Below, piece after piece: positions 63,931 through 64,000 of a stretch of DNA of 64,000 nucleotides. The stretch is taken from assembly GCF_900114005.1 (NCBI RefSeq), contig NZ_FORM01000002.1, forward strand, positions 310,001 to 374,000, in the 5' to 3' direction. Below the pieces are notes generated by a model. It was not told the DNA's origin, did no database searches, and saw nothing but the letters and a program-made list of their open reading frames with translations. The position numbers were made by a program, and so were the translations under genes. The DNA comes from Olleya namhaensis. GTDB lineage: Bacteria > Bacteroidota > Bacteroidia > Flavobacteriales > Flavobacteriaceae. Each line of letters opens with the position of its first letter. The first letter of the stretch is position 1.

Positions 63931-64000
63931 ATGATTGAAGAAACAAATATAAATAAGTCCGTTTTCGATGTTTTTCCCGAACTGGAAAGCGAACGCCTAT
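63931..64000 (+). CDS. Start of a probable GNAT-family N-acetyltransferase (cut by window edge)
   Basis: An ATG 10 bases after the xdhB stop opens a frame that runs to the window end (23 codons). It reads through FDVFPELESERL, which looks like the beta-1 strand (FPxLETERLxLR) of GNAT acetyltransferases. Only the first strand is visible, so the family call is tentative and the substrate unknown. Confidence 0.5.
   Translation, partial: MIEETNINKSVFDVFPELESERL

Overview
The window is AT-rich and reads as a chromosomal segment of a marine-type Flavobacteriaceae (Bacteroidota). The signs are a short primary sigma factor without region 1.1, TAnnTTTG-type promoter boxes (one full TTTG-N19-TATATTTG ahead of tRNA-Phe), no clear Shine-Dalgarno sequences, a FtsZ with a very long C-terminal linker, a class II HMG-CoA reductase beside a GYDIA-family GHMP kinase, and many secreted proteins and outer-membrane barrels with short signal peptides. 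No transposase, phage gene, integrase or CRISPR array was seen. The content is mostly conserved core genome, with a small accessory-looking stretch at the left end.

Layout. 1-5.1 kb: the end of a membrane glycosyltransferase, an unidentified secreted protein, then lipoprotein / ECF sigma factor / a sigma-linked protein that seems to combine an inner-membrane anchor with an outer-membrane barrel. 5.2-7.9 kb: two paralogous HTH regulators bracketing one outer-membrane protein. 7.9-10.8 kb: a flavo-1-like structured RNA candidate, rpoD, a BLUF photosensor, rpe and a CBS-pair protein. 10.9-13.4 kb: an MtfA-like zinc peptidase and glpD. 13.4-14.0 kb: no gene, but a 98-bp tandem repeat lying in the terminator zone of tRNA-Arg(UCG). 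14.0-30.3 kb: yqeY and a complete minus-strand dcw cluster (mraZ-rsmH-ftsL-ftsI-murE-mraY-murD-ftsW-murG-murC-ftsQ-ftsA-ftsZ) with a recognisable MraZ operator in front of mraZ. 30.5-42.3 kb: hydrolase, engB, two SDRs, an oligopeptide permease subunit, the tail-specific protease, surE, lpxB, an NlpC/P60 lipoprotein and comEC. 42.3-48.9 kb: thioredoxin, two POT peptide transporters and a dipeptidyl peptidase IV. 49-51.3 kb: HMG-CoA reductase and GHMP kinase. 51.3-59.1 kb: an envelope-assembly operon (coaX, porin-like protein, TPR protein, lptC, a small membrane protein, a CorC-type protein, a PpiD-like isomerase). 59.3-64 kb: tRNA-Phe, guanine deaminase, xanthine dehydrogenase small and large subunits, and the start of a probable GNAT acetyltransferase.

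How the genes work together. The dcw block carries lipid I/II synthesis (mraY, murG), three Mur ligases (murC, D, E; murE has the DNPR motif of meso-diaminopimelate-adding enzymes) and the divisome core, with MraZ probably regulating its own promoter. DPP IV and the POT carriers form a dipeptide-release and uptake route. Guanine deaminase and xanthine dehydrogenase give guanine to xanthine to urate. The lptC operon, lpxB and surE belong to envelope biogenesis and stationary-phase maintenance. Functions are assigned from motifs and domain patterns read by eye; no database search was possible.
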